A stretch of 64,000 nucleotides of DNA. It comes from Hydrogenophaga borbori. Lineage in GTDB: Bacteria > Pseudomonadota > Gammaproteobacteria > Burkholderiales > Burkholderiaceae_C. Each line of letters opens with the position of its first letter. The stretch's first letter is position 1. This document shows, piece by piece, positions 9,127-17,114 of this stretch. A program made the translations under genes and the position numbers. A model generated the notes under the pieces. That model saw only the letters and a list, made by a program, of their open reading frames with translations, was not told the origin of the DNA and ran no database searches. The stretch lies in the NCBI RefSeq assembly GCF_003417535.1, contig NZ_QVLS01000003.1:496001-560000 (forward strand). Direction: 5' to 3'.

Positions 9127-9653
9127 GGCCGCTCGCCTGTCGGGTGTTCGCCCACACCGAGCCGCTTGCGCATCAGCGCGTTCGGCAAGGCCAGCCCACG
9201 GCGCACCGGCAGGCGCCGCTCGACCACCTCGAAGCCGAAGCGGCGAAAGAAGGCCTCGGCGCTCAGGCTGACGTGGGCGTGCAGCGCCTGCAGCCCCAGC
9301 GCGGCCGCCTCCTCATGGAGGCGCCGCATCAGCAGCGCGCCGATGCCGCGCCTTGGGTGATGCCCGGATACGAAGAAATGGTCGATAAGGCCGTCGGCCT
9401 GCAGGTCGGCATATCCCACCACCTCCTCGCCGTCGAGCGCCACGAACGGCGCCAGGGCTCGCACGCGCTGGGCCCAGGCGTCCCGTTCTTCAAACGTGGG
9501 CATCCAGGCCCGAATTTGCTCAGGCGAGTAGTCCCGGCTGGCGATCGACTCGATGGCCGATCGGTGCACGCGGAACAGCGCGGACTCGTCGCCAGCTTGA
9601 AAGCGGCGGGTGCGCAAGGTGGTTGAAAGCGGCGTATCTGACGAGAGGGGCAT
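9123..9653 (-). CDS. GNAT-family N-acetyltransferase
   Basis: This protein of about 176 aa belongs to the GNAT superfamily. It shows the DYSPEQIRAW segment, a VALDGEEVVGYADLQ strand pair and the acetyl-CoA motif HHPRRGIGALLMRRLHEEA, followed by HVSLSAEAFFRRFGFEVVERR, as in YafP-like acetyltransferases. I placed the start at the ATG at 9653. A GTG at 9680 in the same frame would add nine residues, and neither start has a strong ribosome-binding site. Its stop overlaps the next start by 4 bp, so it is the first gene of a coupled three-gene run. Substrate unknown. Confidence 0.83.
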   Translation of the reverse strand: MPLSSDTPLSTTLRTRRFQAGDESALFRVHRSAIESIASRDYSPEQIRAWMPTFEERDAWAQRVRALAPFVALDGEEVVGYADLQADGLIDHFFVSGHHPRRGIGALLMRRLHEEAAALGLQALHAHVSLSAEAFFRRFGFEVVERRLPVRRGLALPNALMRKRLGVGEHPTGERP

Positions 9654-9698
9654 GGGAGGAGTGTGCACACTTTGGCGCACCCCATCGCCGATCCCGCC

Positions 9699-10904
9699 TC
9701 AGTGCGCCAGCCGCTCCGAGCGCCGGCCCGCGTGGTCCCGGCTGGTGGCCAGCATGCGCAGCAGCGCGCGGTTCACCTGCTCCAGCGTCAGTTCGTGGCG
9801 GCGGCACAGGGTCTCCATGCGGTCCAGCCGCTCCGGGTCACCCATGGCGCGCGCGATGTCCAGCAGCGGGAAGTAGGGGCCGTCGTGGCGCAGCACCGCG
9901 TCGGTCACGCGGCCCGCCAGGGGCAGGCGGTGCAGCAGGTCGGCCAGGGGCTGGTGCAGCAACAGGTCAAGCTGCGAGAGCGCCGCGGTCGTATAGACCT
10001 CGGCGCGCAAGAGGTCGTCCGAGCCGGTGGCCAGCAGGTGCTGGGCCAGGCGCGAGCGCATCACCATGGCGTAGCGCACGGGCTGCAGGTCGATGTCGGG
10101 CTCGGCCTCCGGCACCTGCTCGGTGAGCCAGCGGCCCAGTTCGCGGAAGCCCAGCATCATGATGGCGTGGCGCAGCGAGCCGATCTCGCGCCGCAGGCCG
10201 TAGGCCGCGGAATTCACCAGCATGAGGATGCGGTAGATCAGCACCGGGTCCTGGCGCACCACGCGCTCCAGGTACTCGACCGAACATTCCTCGTCGTCGA
10301 TCGCCTGCAGCACCTGGCGCACCACGCGCGCGTCGTAGTGCAGCGGCTGGCGCTTGTGGGCGCGCAGCACATCGACGGCGGGCCAGCCGAGCACGGCGGC
10401 GGCCTGGGCCTGGTCCAGCACCTGGCGCAGGCGCTCCTGCGTGTCCACGCCTTCCACCATCTGGCCGGGCATGGGCTCGATGCGATCAAGGGGCTCCAGC
10501 CTGAACAGGTTGCGGTGATCCACGCCCGGCGTCGGCCGCCCGTGCAGCGCGCTCCAGTCGCCGTGGCGCACCAGCAGGTGGCCGTTGCGCCGCGCGAGCG
10601 ACAGGCGCGCCAGCGTTTCCTGCGCGCCGAACAGCGAGGCCGGCACCTCCAGCAGGGTGTTGCGCACCGGCGGGCAGGCCAGGGCCTGCTGCAGCAGGCG
10701 CGGCGTCTGCAGCGACAGCAGCAGCGGCGGCGCGCCCTCGGGCCAGTCGTCGCCGATGGCCTGCAGCAGGTGGTGGGCGTCCACGCCCTCGGGATGGATG
10801 GCGCGCACGCACAGGCGCACGCCCGCGAGCTCGCGCGCGCGGCTCCACAGCGGCACATAGGCCATGGCGACGCTGTCGAGGACGGTGTGCGCTTGCATCA
10901 GCAT
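9699..10904 (-). CDS. HDOD-domain signalling protein with degenerate N-terminal half
   Basis: The 401-aa protein has a C-terminal HDOD domain (about residues 190-330) with the RVVRQDPVLIYRILMLVNSAAYG block and the helix that follows. Its N-terminal ~190 residues resemble the YuxH/CdgJ layout, in which an EAL-like domain precedes HDOD, but no ExLxR motif or metal ligands are visible, so cyclic-di-GMP cleavage is unlikely. It starts 18 bp after flgL and is probably the last gene of the flgHIJKL operon. Related HDOD proteins are linked to motility control in other bacteria; a regulatory role here is inference from position. Confidence 0.8.
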   Translation of the reverse strand: MLMQAHTVLDSVAMAYVPLWSRARELAGVRLCVRAIHPEGVDAHHLLQAIGDDWPEGAPPLLLSLQTPRLLQQALACPPVRNTLLEVPASLFGAQETLARLSLARRNGHLLVRHGDWSALHGRPTPGVDHRNLFRLEPLDRIEPMPGQMVEGVDTQERLRQVLDQAQAAAVLGWPAVDVLRAHKRQPLHYDARVVRQVLQAIDDEECSVEYLERVVRQDPVLIYRILMLVNSAAYGLRREIGSLRHAIMMLGFRELGRWLTEQVPEAEPDIDLQPVRYAMVMRSRLAQHLLATGSDDLLRAEVYTTAALSQLDLLLHQPLADLLHRLPLAGRVTDAVLRHDGPYFPLLDIARAMGDPERLDRMETLCRRHELTLEQVNRALLRMLATSRDHAGRRSERLAH

Positions 10905-10922
10905 GGTGATTCGTCAGCGCGC

Positions 10923-12146
10923 TTATTTGATGTAGTCGAACAGGGACATGCGCTGCACGGTGGCGTAGGCCTGAAGGCCCGCGTTGAGCGCGAGCTCCTT
11001 GTTCTTGAAGTCGGAGATGCCCTTGACCATGTCCAGGTCGACCAGGCGCGATTCCTCCAGCTCCAGGTCGGTGCTGCGGTTGTTCATCAGCAGGTCCATG
11101 GAGTCGGCGCGGTTGAGCCATTCGCCGGCGCGCCCGCGCGCCAGCAGCACGCGGTCGTGCCCGGCGTCCACCTCGGTGAGGGCGCGCCCCAGCGCCTGGG
11201 TGCGCAGGGCCGATTCGCCCGCGCCCTGGTAGCGCAGGGCGTCGATGGCGCCCTGCACGACGGAGAAGATGTCGGTGGTGCCGGTGGCGGGGGCGAGGTC
11301 GATGCGGTCGCCCGCGGTCGGCTGGCCGTTCATTTCGAAGGACAGGCCATCGAAGGCCACGGTCTTGCCGGCCTCGTAGGGCACGCCGGCATGGCCCGCC
11401 ACGGGGGTACCCGTGGTGGTGTTGGTGATGGTGTATTGGATGACGCCGCCCACGTCGGCGAAGTCCACGCGGTAGTCGTCGCCGGTGAGCGCGGTGGCGT
11501 CGGTCACCTGCCCCACGCTGGTGTTCACGCCGCCGGTGTTGCTGGTGGGCAGGCTCAGGGTGAACGAGCCATTGCCCTGCGGAATGCGCATCCAGATGGC
11601 GTCGCCGTCAAGCGACTGAGGCAGGGTGCCGTCGCCCGCGGCGGGTTGGCCGCGCTGGCCCTCGAACTGCACGCCAGCGCCGCTGGGCCCGTACAGGTCG
11701 ACGAAGGGCGTGGGCGCGCCACCCAGGCCGCCGTACAGGGTGCGTCCGTTGCTGTCGGTGCGGTTGGCCACGGCCAGCAGCTGCTCGCGCAGGCCTTCGA
11801 GCTGGCGCGCCACGTCCTCGCGCTCGGCGTCGGCGAAGCTGGGGTTGCCGGCGGACACGAGCAGGTCGCGCACGCGCTGGATCAGCTCGCCCGATTCGGC
11901 CAGGCCGGACTCGGCCTGCTGCAGGCTGGTGCGCGAAGCGTCCAGCGCGCGCAGGTCGGCCTGCACCCGCGTCATGCGGTTGCGGGCCGACTCGGCCAGC
12001 GTGGCGGCCACGGGGTCGTCGCTGGCCTTCATCACGCGCTTGCCGCTGGAGATGCGCTCCTGCTGCTTGGCCAGGTCGTACTGGCGCGTGGCGAGCTGGT
12101 CGATGGTGCGGTCGAACTGGTTGGCGGTGGCGATGCGGAAGCTCAT
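10923..12146 (-). CDS. flgL: Flagellar hook-filament junction protein FlgL (HAP3)
   Basis: FlgL forms the second junction layer between hook and filament and is exported by the flagellar apparatus. The 407-aa product starts MSFRIATANQFDRTIDQL and carries the flagellin-like N-terminal helix with ISSGKRVMKASDDPVAA. The matching C-terminal helical domain includes LELEESRLVDLDMVKGI and ends LQAYATVQRMSLFDYIK. Length is typical. I chose the ATG at 12146; the frame extends three codons further to a TTG that nearly touches the flgK stop. It lies 5 bp after flgK and is clearly cotranscribed with it. Confidence 0.96.
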   Translation of the reverse strand: MSFRIATANQFDRTIDQLATRQYDLAKQQERISSGKRVMKASDDPVAATLAESARNRMTRVQADLRALDASRTSLQQAESGLAESGELIQRVRDLLVSAGNPSFADAEREDVARQLEGLREQLLAVANRTDSNGRTLYGGLGGAPTPFVDLYGPSGAGVQFEGQRGQPAAGDGTLPQSLDGDAIWMRIPQGNGSFTLSLPTSNTGGVNTSVGQVTDATALTGDDYRVDFADVGGVIQYTITNTTTGTPVAGHAGVPYEAGKTVAFDGLSFEMNGQPTAGDRIDLAPATGTTDIFSVVQGAIDALRYQGAGESALRTQALGRALTEVDAGHDRVLLARGRAGEWLNRADSMDLLMNNRSTDLELEESRLVDLDMVKGISDFKNKELALNAGLQAYATVQRMSLFDYIK

Positions 12147-12151
12147 GGCGA

Positions 12152-14065
12152 TCAACGTCCCACGGTTTGCAACAGGCTGTCAAAGGTGCTCTGCGCGATC
12201 TGCAGAAACTTGGCCGAGGCCTGGTAGGCCTGCTGGAATTGCAGCAGCCGCGCGGCTTCTTCGTCGAGGTTGACGCCGGACACGTTGCTGCGCGCCTGCT
12301 CGGCCGCGGTGGCCACGCCGGCCGAGAAGTCGGCCGCGAACTGCGCGCCCTGCACGCGCGTGCCCAGGTCGGAGAACAGGCTGACGTAGCCGTCGGACAG
12401 CGGCACGCCGTCGAAGGTGGCGAGGTCGCGCAGGGCCAGCATGCCGCTGGCGTTGCCGGCGCTCTGCGCGATGGCGTTGGACGGCGAGGCGCCGATGGAG
12501 AAACTGTCGCCGGCGGTGGGGTTGCCGCGAAGCGTAAGGCTCCAGCCATTGAGCACGATGGCCTGGCCGGGCTTGAAGTTGTAGCTCGGCGGCGGGCCGG
12601 CGTTGTCGGGCGGGGGGTTGCCCGGGCCCAGGCCGGTGGCGCTGAAGCTGCCGTCGGCGTTGAAGGTGATGGTGACCGGGTCGGTGAGGTTGGCCGAGTT
12701 GTCGACCGCGTAGAGTTTCTCCACGCTCAGGCTGCCCGAGTTGCCGGTGCCGGGGGTGACCATGACCGGGCTGGCCACGGCCAGCTGCTCGGGGGCGTCG
12801 ATGGCCACCTGCAGGTTGCGCGCCGCCGCCTCGAATGGCCGGATGCGGAAGCGGTCGCCCGGCACGGCGCCGGCCGCGTCCACCTGGAAGCTCAGGCCAT
12901 CGACCTCGGCGGGCAAGGCGCCCACGCTGGTGGTGTTGCCGTCGCTCAGGCGAACGATGCTGAAGCCGCCGGCCTCCACGCGCAACTCGTAATCGGAGGC
13001 GATGAGCGCCTGCGGGTCGCTCACCGCGGCGCTCACCTGGCCGGTGCCACCGTTGGCCGGCGAGGCCAGGCCCTTGGCGGCGGCGGGCGGCACGAAGAAG
13101 TTCTGTCCCGGGTTGCCCTTGAGGTCCAGGCCCAGCGCGTGCTGCTGGTTCACCAGGCTGGACGTGGCCAGCGCGATGCGCCCGAGCTGGTTGGCCGCGG
13201 CCGCCAGGTCGTCGTTGAGGAAGCGCACCACCCCCGCCAGTTCGCCGCCGCCCAGCGAGCCATCGGCCAGCGCCGTGGACACCCCGCCCTGCACGAAGTT
13301 GATGGTGATGCGCGACGAGTCCATGGGATCCGTCTGGGCCGCCAGCTTCGCCGCCTGCGCGCCCAACACCAGCGGCTGGCTGCCGGCCACGAACACGTTG
13401 ACCGAGCCGGCGTCGCCGGGCACGGTGCTGATCTGGACCTTGTCGCTCAGCTGGCGCAGCAGCTGGTCGCGCTGGTCGTACAGGTCGTTGGGCGTGTGCG
13501 CGGTGCCGGCCGTCTCGATGATGCGCTGGTTGACCTTGGCCAGGTCCTGCGCGATGCGGTTGATGTCCTCGGTGACCGACTTCACCTGCTGCTGCGTGGT
13601 GTTGCGCATCAGGTCGAGCTGGCCCGCGCTGTCGCGCAGCCGGCTGGCGAATTCGTCGGCCCGAGCGATCACCACCGTGCGCGCCGTGAGGTTGCCCGGC
13701 GCCGAGCTGAGGTCGGTCCAGGCATTGAGCATGTCGTTGAGCGCCACGCCCAGGCCCTTCTCGCCGGTGGGGAACACGGTCTCCAGCTGCTCCAGGCGGG
13801 CCAGGCGCGCCGCGTCCGCCGCGGCCACCGAGCCGGTCTGGCGCGCCTCGCGCGTGAGGTACTCGTTGTGGGCGCGCTCCACCGTGGTCATCTCCACGCC
13901 CTTGCCGAAGTAGCCGCCACCAGTGAACTGGTAGCCCGCGCTGGACAGCACCACCGTCTGGCGCGAGTAGCCGGGCGTGTTGACGTTGGCGATGTTGTGG
14001 CCGATGACCTGCAGCGCCGCCAGGTTGGTGTTGAGCGCTCGGGTGGCGATGTTGAGTGAGGACAT
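12152..14065 (-). CDS. flgK: Flagellar hook-associated protein FlgK (HAP1)
   Basis: FlgK is the first hook-filament junction protein. The 637-aa sequence has the rod/hook N-terminal signature LNIATRALNTNLAALQVIGHNIANVNTPGYSRQ at its start, a long variable central region, and a C-terminal coiled-coil with VNLDEEAARLLQFQQAYQASAKFLQI, as in all FlgK proteins. It follows flgJ by 15 bp and precedes flgL by 5 bp within the minus-strand flgHIJKL operon. Nothing unusual is seen in length or motifs. Confidence 0.97.
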   Translation of the reverse strand: MSSLNIATRALNTNLAALQVIGHNIANVNTPGYSRQTVVLSSAGYQFTGGGYFGKGVEMTTVERAHNEYLTREARQTGSVAAADAARLARLEQLETVFPTGEKGLGVALNDMLNAWTDLSSAPGNLTARTVVIARADEFASRLRDSAGQLDLMRNTTQQQVKSVTEDINRIAQDLAKVNQRIIETAGTAHTPNDLYDQRDQLLRQLSDKVQISTVPGDAGSVNVFVAGSQPLVLGAQAAKLAAQTDPMDSSRITINFVQGGVSTALADGSLGGGELAGVVRFLNDDLAAAANQLGRIALATSSLVNQQHALGLDLKGNPGQNFFVPPAAAKGLASPANGGTGQVSAAVSDPQALIASDYELRVEAGGFSIVRLSDGNTTSVGALPAEVDGLSFQVDAAGAVPGDRFRIRPFEAAARNLQVAIDAPEQLAVASPVMVTPGTGNSGSLSVEKLYAVDNSANLTDPVTITFNADGSFSATGLGPGNPPPDNAGPPPSYNFKPGQAIVLNGWSLTLRGNPTAGDSFSIGASPSNAIAQSAGNASGMLALRDLATFDGVPLSDGYVSLFSDLGTRVQGAQFAADFSAGVATAAEQARSNVSGVNLDEEAARLLQFQQAYQASAKFLQIAQSTFDSLLQTVGR

Positions 14066-14080
14066 GGCTCAGGCTCCCCT

Positions 14081-14923
14081 TCAGCCTTGCGCACGCTGAA
14101 GGCTCAGCGTGGTGTTGATGGCCCGGCCAAGCTTCTCGGCGTAGGACGGGTCGGTGGCGTAGCCGGCGCGCTGCAGGCCCTTGGCGAAGCCCTGAACGGA
14201 ATGCAGCTGATCCATCACGCCCTCGTAGCGCGGGCTGTTTCCGATCAGGCGCGCGTAGTCGCGGAAAGACTCCTCGTAGGAGTCGTAGGCGCGGAACTTG
14301 GCCGTCACCTTGCGCGGCTCTCCATTGATGTACTCGGTGGTGGTGACCTCGGCGACCTTGCCGGTCCAGCCGCCTGTGGCCTTGATGCCGAACAGGTTGT
14401 GCGCGGGCGAGCCGTCGGCGTGGCGGATCTCGCCACGGCCCCAGCCGCTCTCGTGCCCGGCCTGGCCCAGCATGAAGGCGGCGGGAATGCCCGATTCGCG
14501 CGCCACCGCCTGCGCGGCGGCGCCGTGGCGCTCGACGAACGCGCTCTGGCGTTCGCCGGCGCTGGCGCGGCCCACGGTGCTGGGCGTGGCCGGGGCGTCG
14601 GGCAGGGCCTGCGCGCCGGACATGCGCCCGGCGAGCTGGCGCTCGATGGCCTCCGACAGGCCGCCCGGCAGGCCGGTGAGCTTCTGCGCGAACTGCTGGT
14701 CCAGCAGGTCGGTGCCCAGGTTCTCGCCCTCGCTGTCGAACAGGCCGCTCTTGCTGGTGGCTTCGCGCATGCTCTTGATGAGCTCGCGCATGAACAGGGC
14801 CTCGAACTGCTTCGCGGCTTCCTTGAGCGCGGCCTTGCTGTCGCCCGCGCCCTTGAGCGCGTTGAGCGCGTTCGGGTCGGCGGCGAGGCCGCTCGGCGAG
14901 GTGAAGGCGCTGCTGCCGATCAT
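14081..14923 (-). CDS. flgJ: Flagellar rod assembly protein/muramidase FlgJ
   Basis: FlgJ caps the growing rod and cuts peptidoglycan to let it through. The 280-aa product has both domains: an N-terminal rod-binding part (about residues 30-100, with AAKQFEALFMRELIKSMREA) and a C-terminal glucosaminidase domain (about 130-280). The latter contains MLGQAGHESGWGRGEI with the likely catalytic Glu158, followed by HNLFGIKA and the YDSYEESFRDYARLI block. I start at the ATG at 14923, five bases after the flgI stop; the open frame upstream is a shadow of flgI. This is the dual-domain form found in beta- and gammaproteobacteria. Confidence 0.96.
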   Translation of the reverse strand: MIGSSAFTSPSGLAADPNALNALKGAGDSKAALKEAAKQFEALFMRELIKSMREATSKSGLFDSEGENLGTDLLDQQFAQKLTGLPGGLSEAIERQLAGRMSGAQALPDAPATPSTVGRASAGERQSAFVERHGAAAQAVARESGIPAAFMLGQAGHESGWGRGEIRHADGSPAHNLFGIKATGGWTGKVAEVTTTEYINGEPRKVTAKFRAYDSYEESFRDYARLIGNSPRYEGVMDQLHSVQGFAKGLQRAGYATDPSYAEKLGRAINTTLSLQRAQG

Positions 14924-14928
14924 GGCCG

Positions 14929-16044
14929 TCAGATGATCTCGAGCTCGGCGTTGAGCGCGCCGGAGGCCTTGATGGCCTGCAGGATGGCGATCAGGTCCTG
15001 CGGCGTGGCGCCCAGGGTGTTGAGCGCCTTGACCACCTCGCTGAGCTGCGCGGCCGGTCCCATGTGGATGAGCGAACCCTTGTCCTGGCTGATCTGGATG
15101 CTGGCCTGCTCGCGCACCACCGTTTCGCCGCCTGAGAACGGTGCGGGCTGGCTGATGACGGGCGTGCTGCTCACGCTCACCGACAGGTTGCCGTGCGCCA
15201 CGGCCACCGGGCCGAGCGTGACCGCCTGGTTCATGACGATGGAGCCGGTGCGCGCATTGATCACGACCTTGGCGCTGGGCACGCTGGATTCGATGCGCAC
15301 CTCTTCCACGCGCGCCAGGAAGGCCACACGCTGGGAGGGGTCGGTGGGTGCGTTCAGGCGCACCACACGGCCGTCGACGGCGCTCGCGGTGCCGGCGCCC
15401 AGGGCCTTGTTGATGGCGTCGGTGACGCGGCTTGCCGTCTGGAAGTCGTTGCTGTTGAGGCCCAGGTCCAGCGTATTGCCAGCGTGCAGCGAGGTCGGCA
15501 CGGCGCGCTCGACCTGGCCGCCGCCCGGGATGCGGCCGGCGCTCAGGTGGTTGATCTGTACCTTGCTGCCACCGGCGGCGGCGCCCGCGCCGCCGACCAT
15601 GAGGTTGCCCTGCGCGAGCGCGTAGATTTCGCCGTCGGCACCGCGCAGCGGCGTGACGATGAGCGTGCCGCCGCGCAGCGACTTGGCGTTGCCCATGGAG
15701 GAGACGGTGACGTCGATGGGCTGGCCCGGCTGCGCGAAGGGCGGCAGCTCGGCCGTCACCATCACGGCGGCCACGTTCTTGAGCTGGGGGTTGGCGCCGG
15801 GCGGCAGCGTCAGGCCGTATTGCTGCAGAAAGTTGGCCAGGCTCTGTCCGGTGTAGGGCATCTGCGTGGTCTGGTCGCCGCTGCCGTCCAGGCCCACCAC
15901 CAGGCCGTAGCCCGTGAGCATGTTGCTGCGCACGCCCTGCACCGCGGCGATCTCTTTCACGCGCACGCTTTGCGCGGCGGCGGAAAAAGTCGCCAGCGCA
16001 ACACAAATCAGCATCAAGTGGCGCAGGCGGTGGACGATATTCAT
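14929..16044 (-). CDS. flgI: Flagellar P-ring protein FlgI
   Basis: FlgI polymerises into the periplasmic P ring around the rod. The 371-aa precursor has a Sec signal peptide (about residues 1-24, LMLICVALATFSAAAQS) followed by VRVKEIAAVQGVRSNMLTGYGLVVGLDGSGDQTTQMPYT, broken here only by normal variation. The internal RIESSVPSAKVVINARTGSIVMNQ region and the C-terminal LNTLGATPQDLIAILQAIK are also diagnostic. It lies downstream of flgH, separated by 114 bp that carry a GC-rich repeat, and 5 bp upstream of flgJ. Confidence 0.97.
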   Translation of the reverse strand: MNIVHRLRHLMLICVALATFSAAAQSVRVKEIAAVQGVRSNMLTGYGLVVGLDGSGDQTTQMPYTGQSLANFLQQYGLTLPPGANPQLKNVAAVMVTAELPPFAQPGQPIDVTVSSMGNAKSLRGGTLIVTPLRGADGEIYALAQGNLMVGGAGAAAGGSKVQINHLSAGRIPGGGQVERAVPTSLHAGNTLDLGLNSNDFQTASRVTDAINKALGAGTASAVDGRVVRLNAPTDPSQRVAFLARVEEVRIESSVPSAKVVINARTGSIVMNQAVTLGPVAVAHGNLSVSVSSTPVISQPAPFSGGETVVREQASIQISQDKGSLIHMGPAAQLSEVVKALNTLGATPQDLIAILQAIKASGALNAELEII

Positions 16045-16099
16045 GGCATCAGCAAGTGGTCAAACCCAGGGAGGCCGCGGAGCCGGCTGTGCCGGGTCG

Positions 16100-16140
16100 C
16101 TGGTGCCGCCCCTTGGGGGTCGCGCGAAGCGCGGCGGGGT
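16100..16140. repeat. GC-rich intergenic repeat between flgH and flgI
   Basis: The 114-bp flgH-flgI spacer holds a CCCCTTGGGGG core followed by the palindrome CGCGCGAAGCGCGGCG. It resembles the element at 1690-1756 in composition and core and looks like one of the scattered intergenic repeats of Burkholderiales. It interrupts an otherwise compact operon and might attenuate transcription or stabilise mRNA; that is speculation. Boundaries are approximate. Confidence 0.4.
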
Positions 16141-16158
16141 ATCGCATGATCGCGTGCC

Positions 16159-16860
16159 CTAGAACGGCAGAACGCTCAAAAAGAAGCGCGCCAACCAGCC
16201 AATTGACATGGCTTCACCCTGCGCGCCGCGGCTGCGCGACTCGATGCGCGCGTCGGCCACCTGGGTAGAGGGCACCACGTTGCCGGGGCGGATGCTGCGC
16301 GGATCGACCGTGCCGGAGAACCGCATGACGTCCACGTTGGCGTTCACGCCGATCTGCTTCTCGCCGACGATGCGCAGGTGACCGTTGGGCAGCACCTCCT
16401 GCACGGTGGCGGTGATGGAGCCGCTGAAGTTGTTGTTGCTCGAGGTCGCGCCGTCGCCCTTGAAGTTGTTGCTGCTCTGGGCGCCGAGGTTGGCCTTGCT
16501 CCAGGGCGTGGTGCCGCCGAACAGGGGGATGGCGCTGATGCTCGCCGAGGCGTCGGCGCTGCGGTCGATGGAGGCCGAGGAGTTCTGGCTCGCGGTCACG
16601 CGCTCGGTGATCTGCACCGTGATGATGTCGCCCGGCAGGCGCGCGCGCGGGTCTTCGAAGGCCGGACGGTAGGTGGCGGCGCGGAACAGGCCGCCGGTGG
16701 GCGCGGCAGAGGCCACCTGCAATGCCTGCTCCTGCTGCACGTACTGCACCGGCTTGGCGGGCACCAGGTCCACCACGGGTTCGTTGCGCAGGGTCTGGCA
16801 GCCGCTGGCCAGCACGGCCAGGGTGGAGAACAACACCCACAACGCCAATCGACGGCACAT
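16159..16860 (-). CDS. flgH: Flagellar L-ring lipoprotein FlgH
   Basis: FlgH forms the outer-membrane L ring. The 233-aa precursor has a lipoprotein signal with the lipobox LASGC (Cys at about residue 21), followed by the conserved RLPGDIITVQITERVTASQNSS region. The C-terminus includes LRIVGEKQIGVNANVDVMRFSGTVDPRSI and ends SIGWLARFFLSVLPF. The ATG at 16860 fits the family start; the open frame upstream is non-coding. It heads flgHIJKL and has its own upstream copy of the 40-bp element at 16902-16941. Confidence 0.96.
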   Translation of the reverse strand: MCRRLALWVLFSTLAVLASGCQTLRNEPVVDLVPAKPVQYVQQEQALQVASAAPTGGLFRAATYRPAFEDPRARLPGDIITVQITERVTASQNSSASIDRSADASASISAIPLFGGTTPWSKANLGAQSSNNFKGDGATSSNNNFSGSITATVQEVLPNGHLRIVGEKQIGVNANVDVMRFSGTVDPRSIRPGNVVPSTQVADARIESRSRGAQGEAMSIGWLARFFLSVLPF

Positions 16861-16901
16861 GACGAGTCCTTGAACAGCGGCCCCCCATGGGACCTTGCGA
16901 G

Positions 16902-16941
16902 GATTGTCAAAAAACTTGAGGGTGGCCAATGGCCGGAACAA
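16902..16941 (-). promoter_or_regulatory. Copy A of a 40-bp flagellar class II promoter-like element (flgH)
   Basis: Read on the plus strand, the element has GATTGT at offset 1, AAA at offset 9, CTTGAG at offset 14 and GAACAA at offset 35, with exactly the same spacing as the copies upstream of flgF and flgB. On the coding (minus) strand this gives TTGTTC...CTCAAG...GACAATC, ending 42 bp before the flgH start. I interpret GACAAT as a -10 box and the upstream part as an activator site, probably for FlhDC; the activator assignment is inference. Confidence 0.6.
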
Positions 16942-17114
16942 GCCGCCGCGGCCCGGCCTTTTCCGGGGTTCGGCCCCCTGGAGCGGGCGCGGACCCGAAC
17001 CTATGGCCGATGCGGTCATTTGGCCGAGAACTCAAGCGAGCGCCGCGCCACCCAAGCAACATCGGACGACCGCGCAGGGCAGTCGCTCCCCATCCACATC
17101 CCGCCGAGGTGCCT

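Noticed and set aside
16929-17114. N-terminal extension of the 405-aa gene back to 16929
   Set aside because: It would run through the flgH promoter element, reads as low-complexity Arg/Pro sequence, and lacks the GAGG site present before the ATG at 17115.
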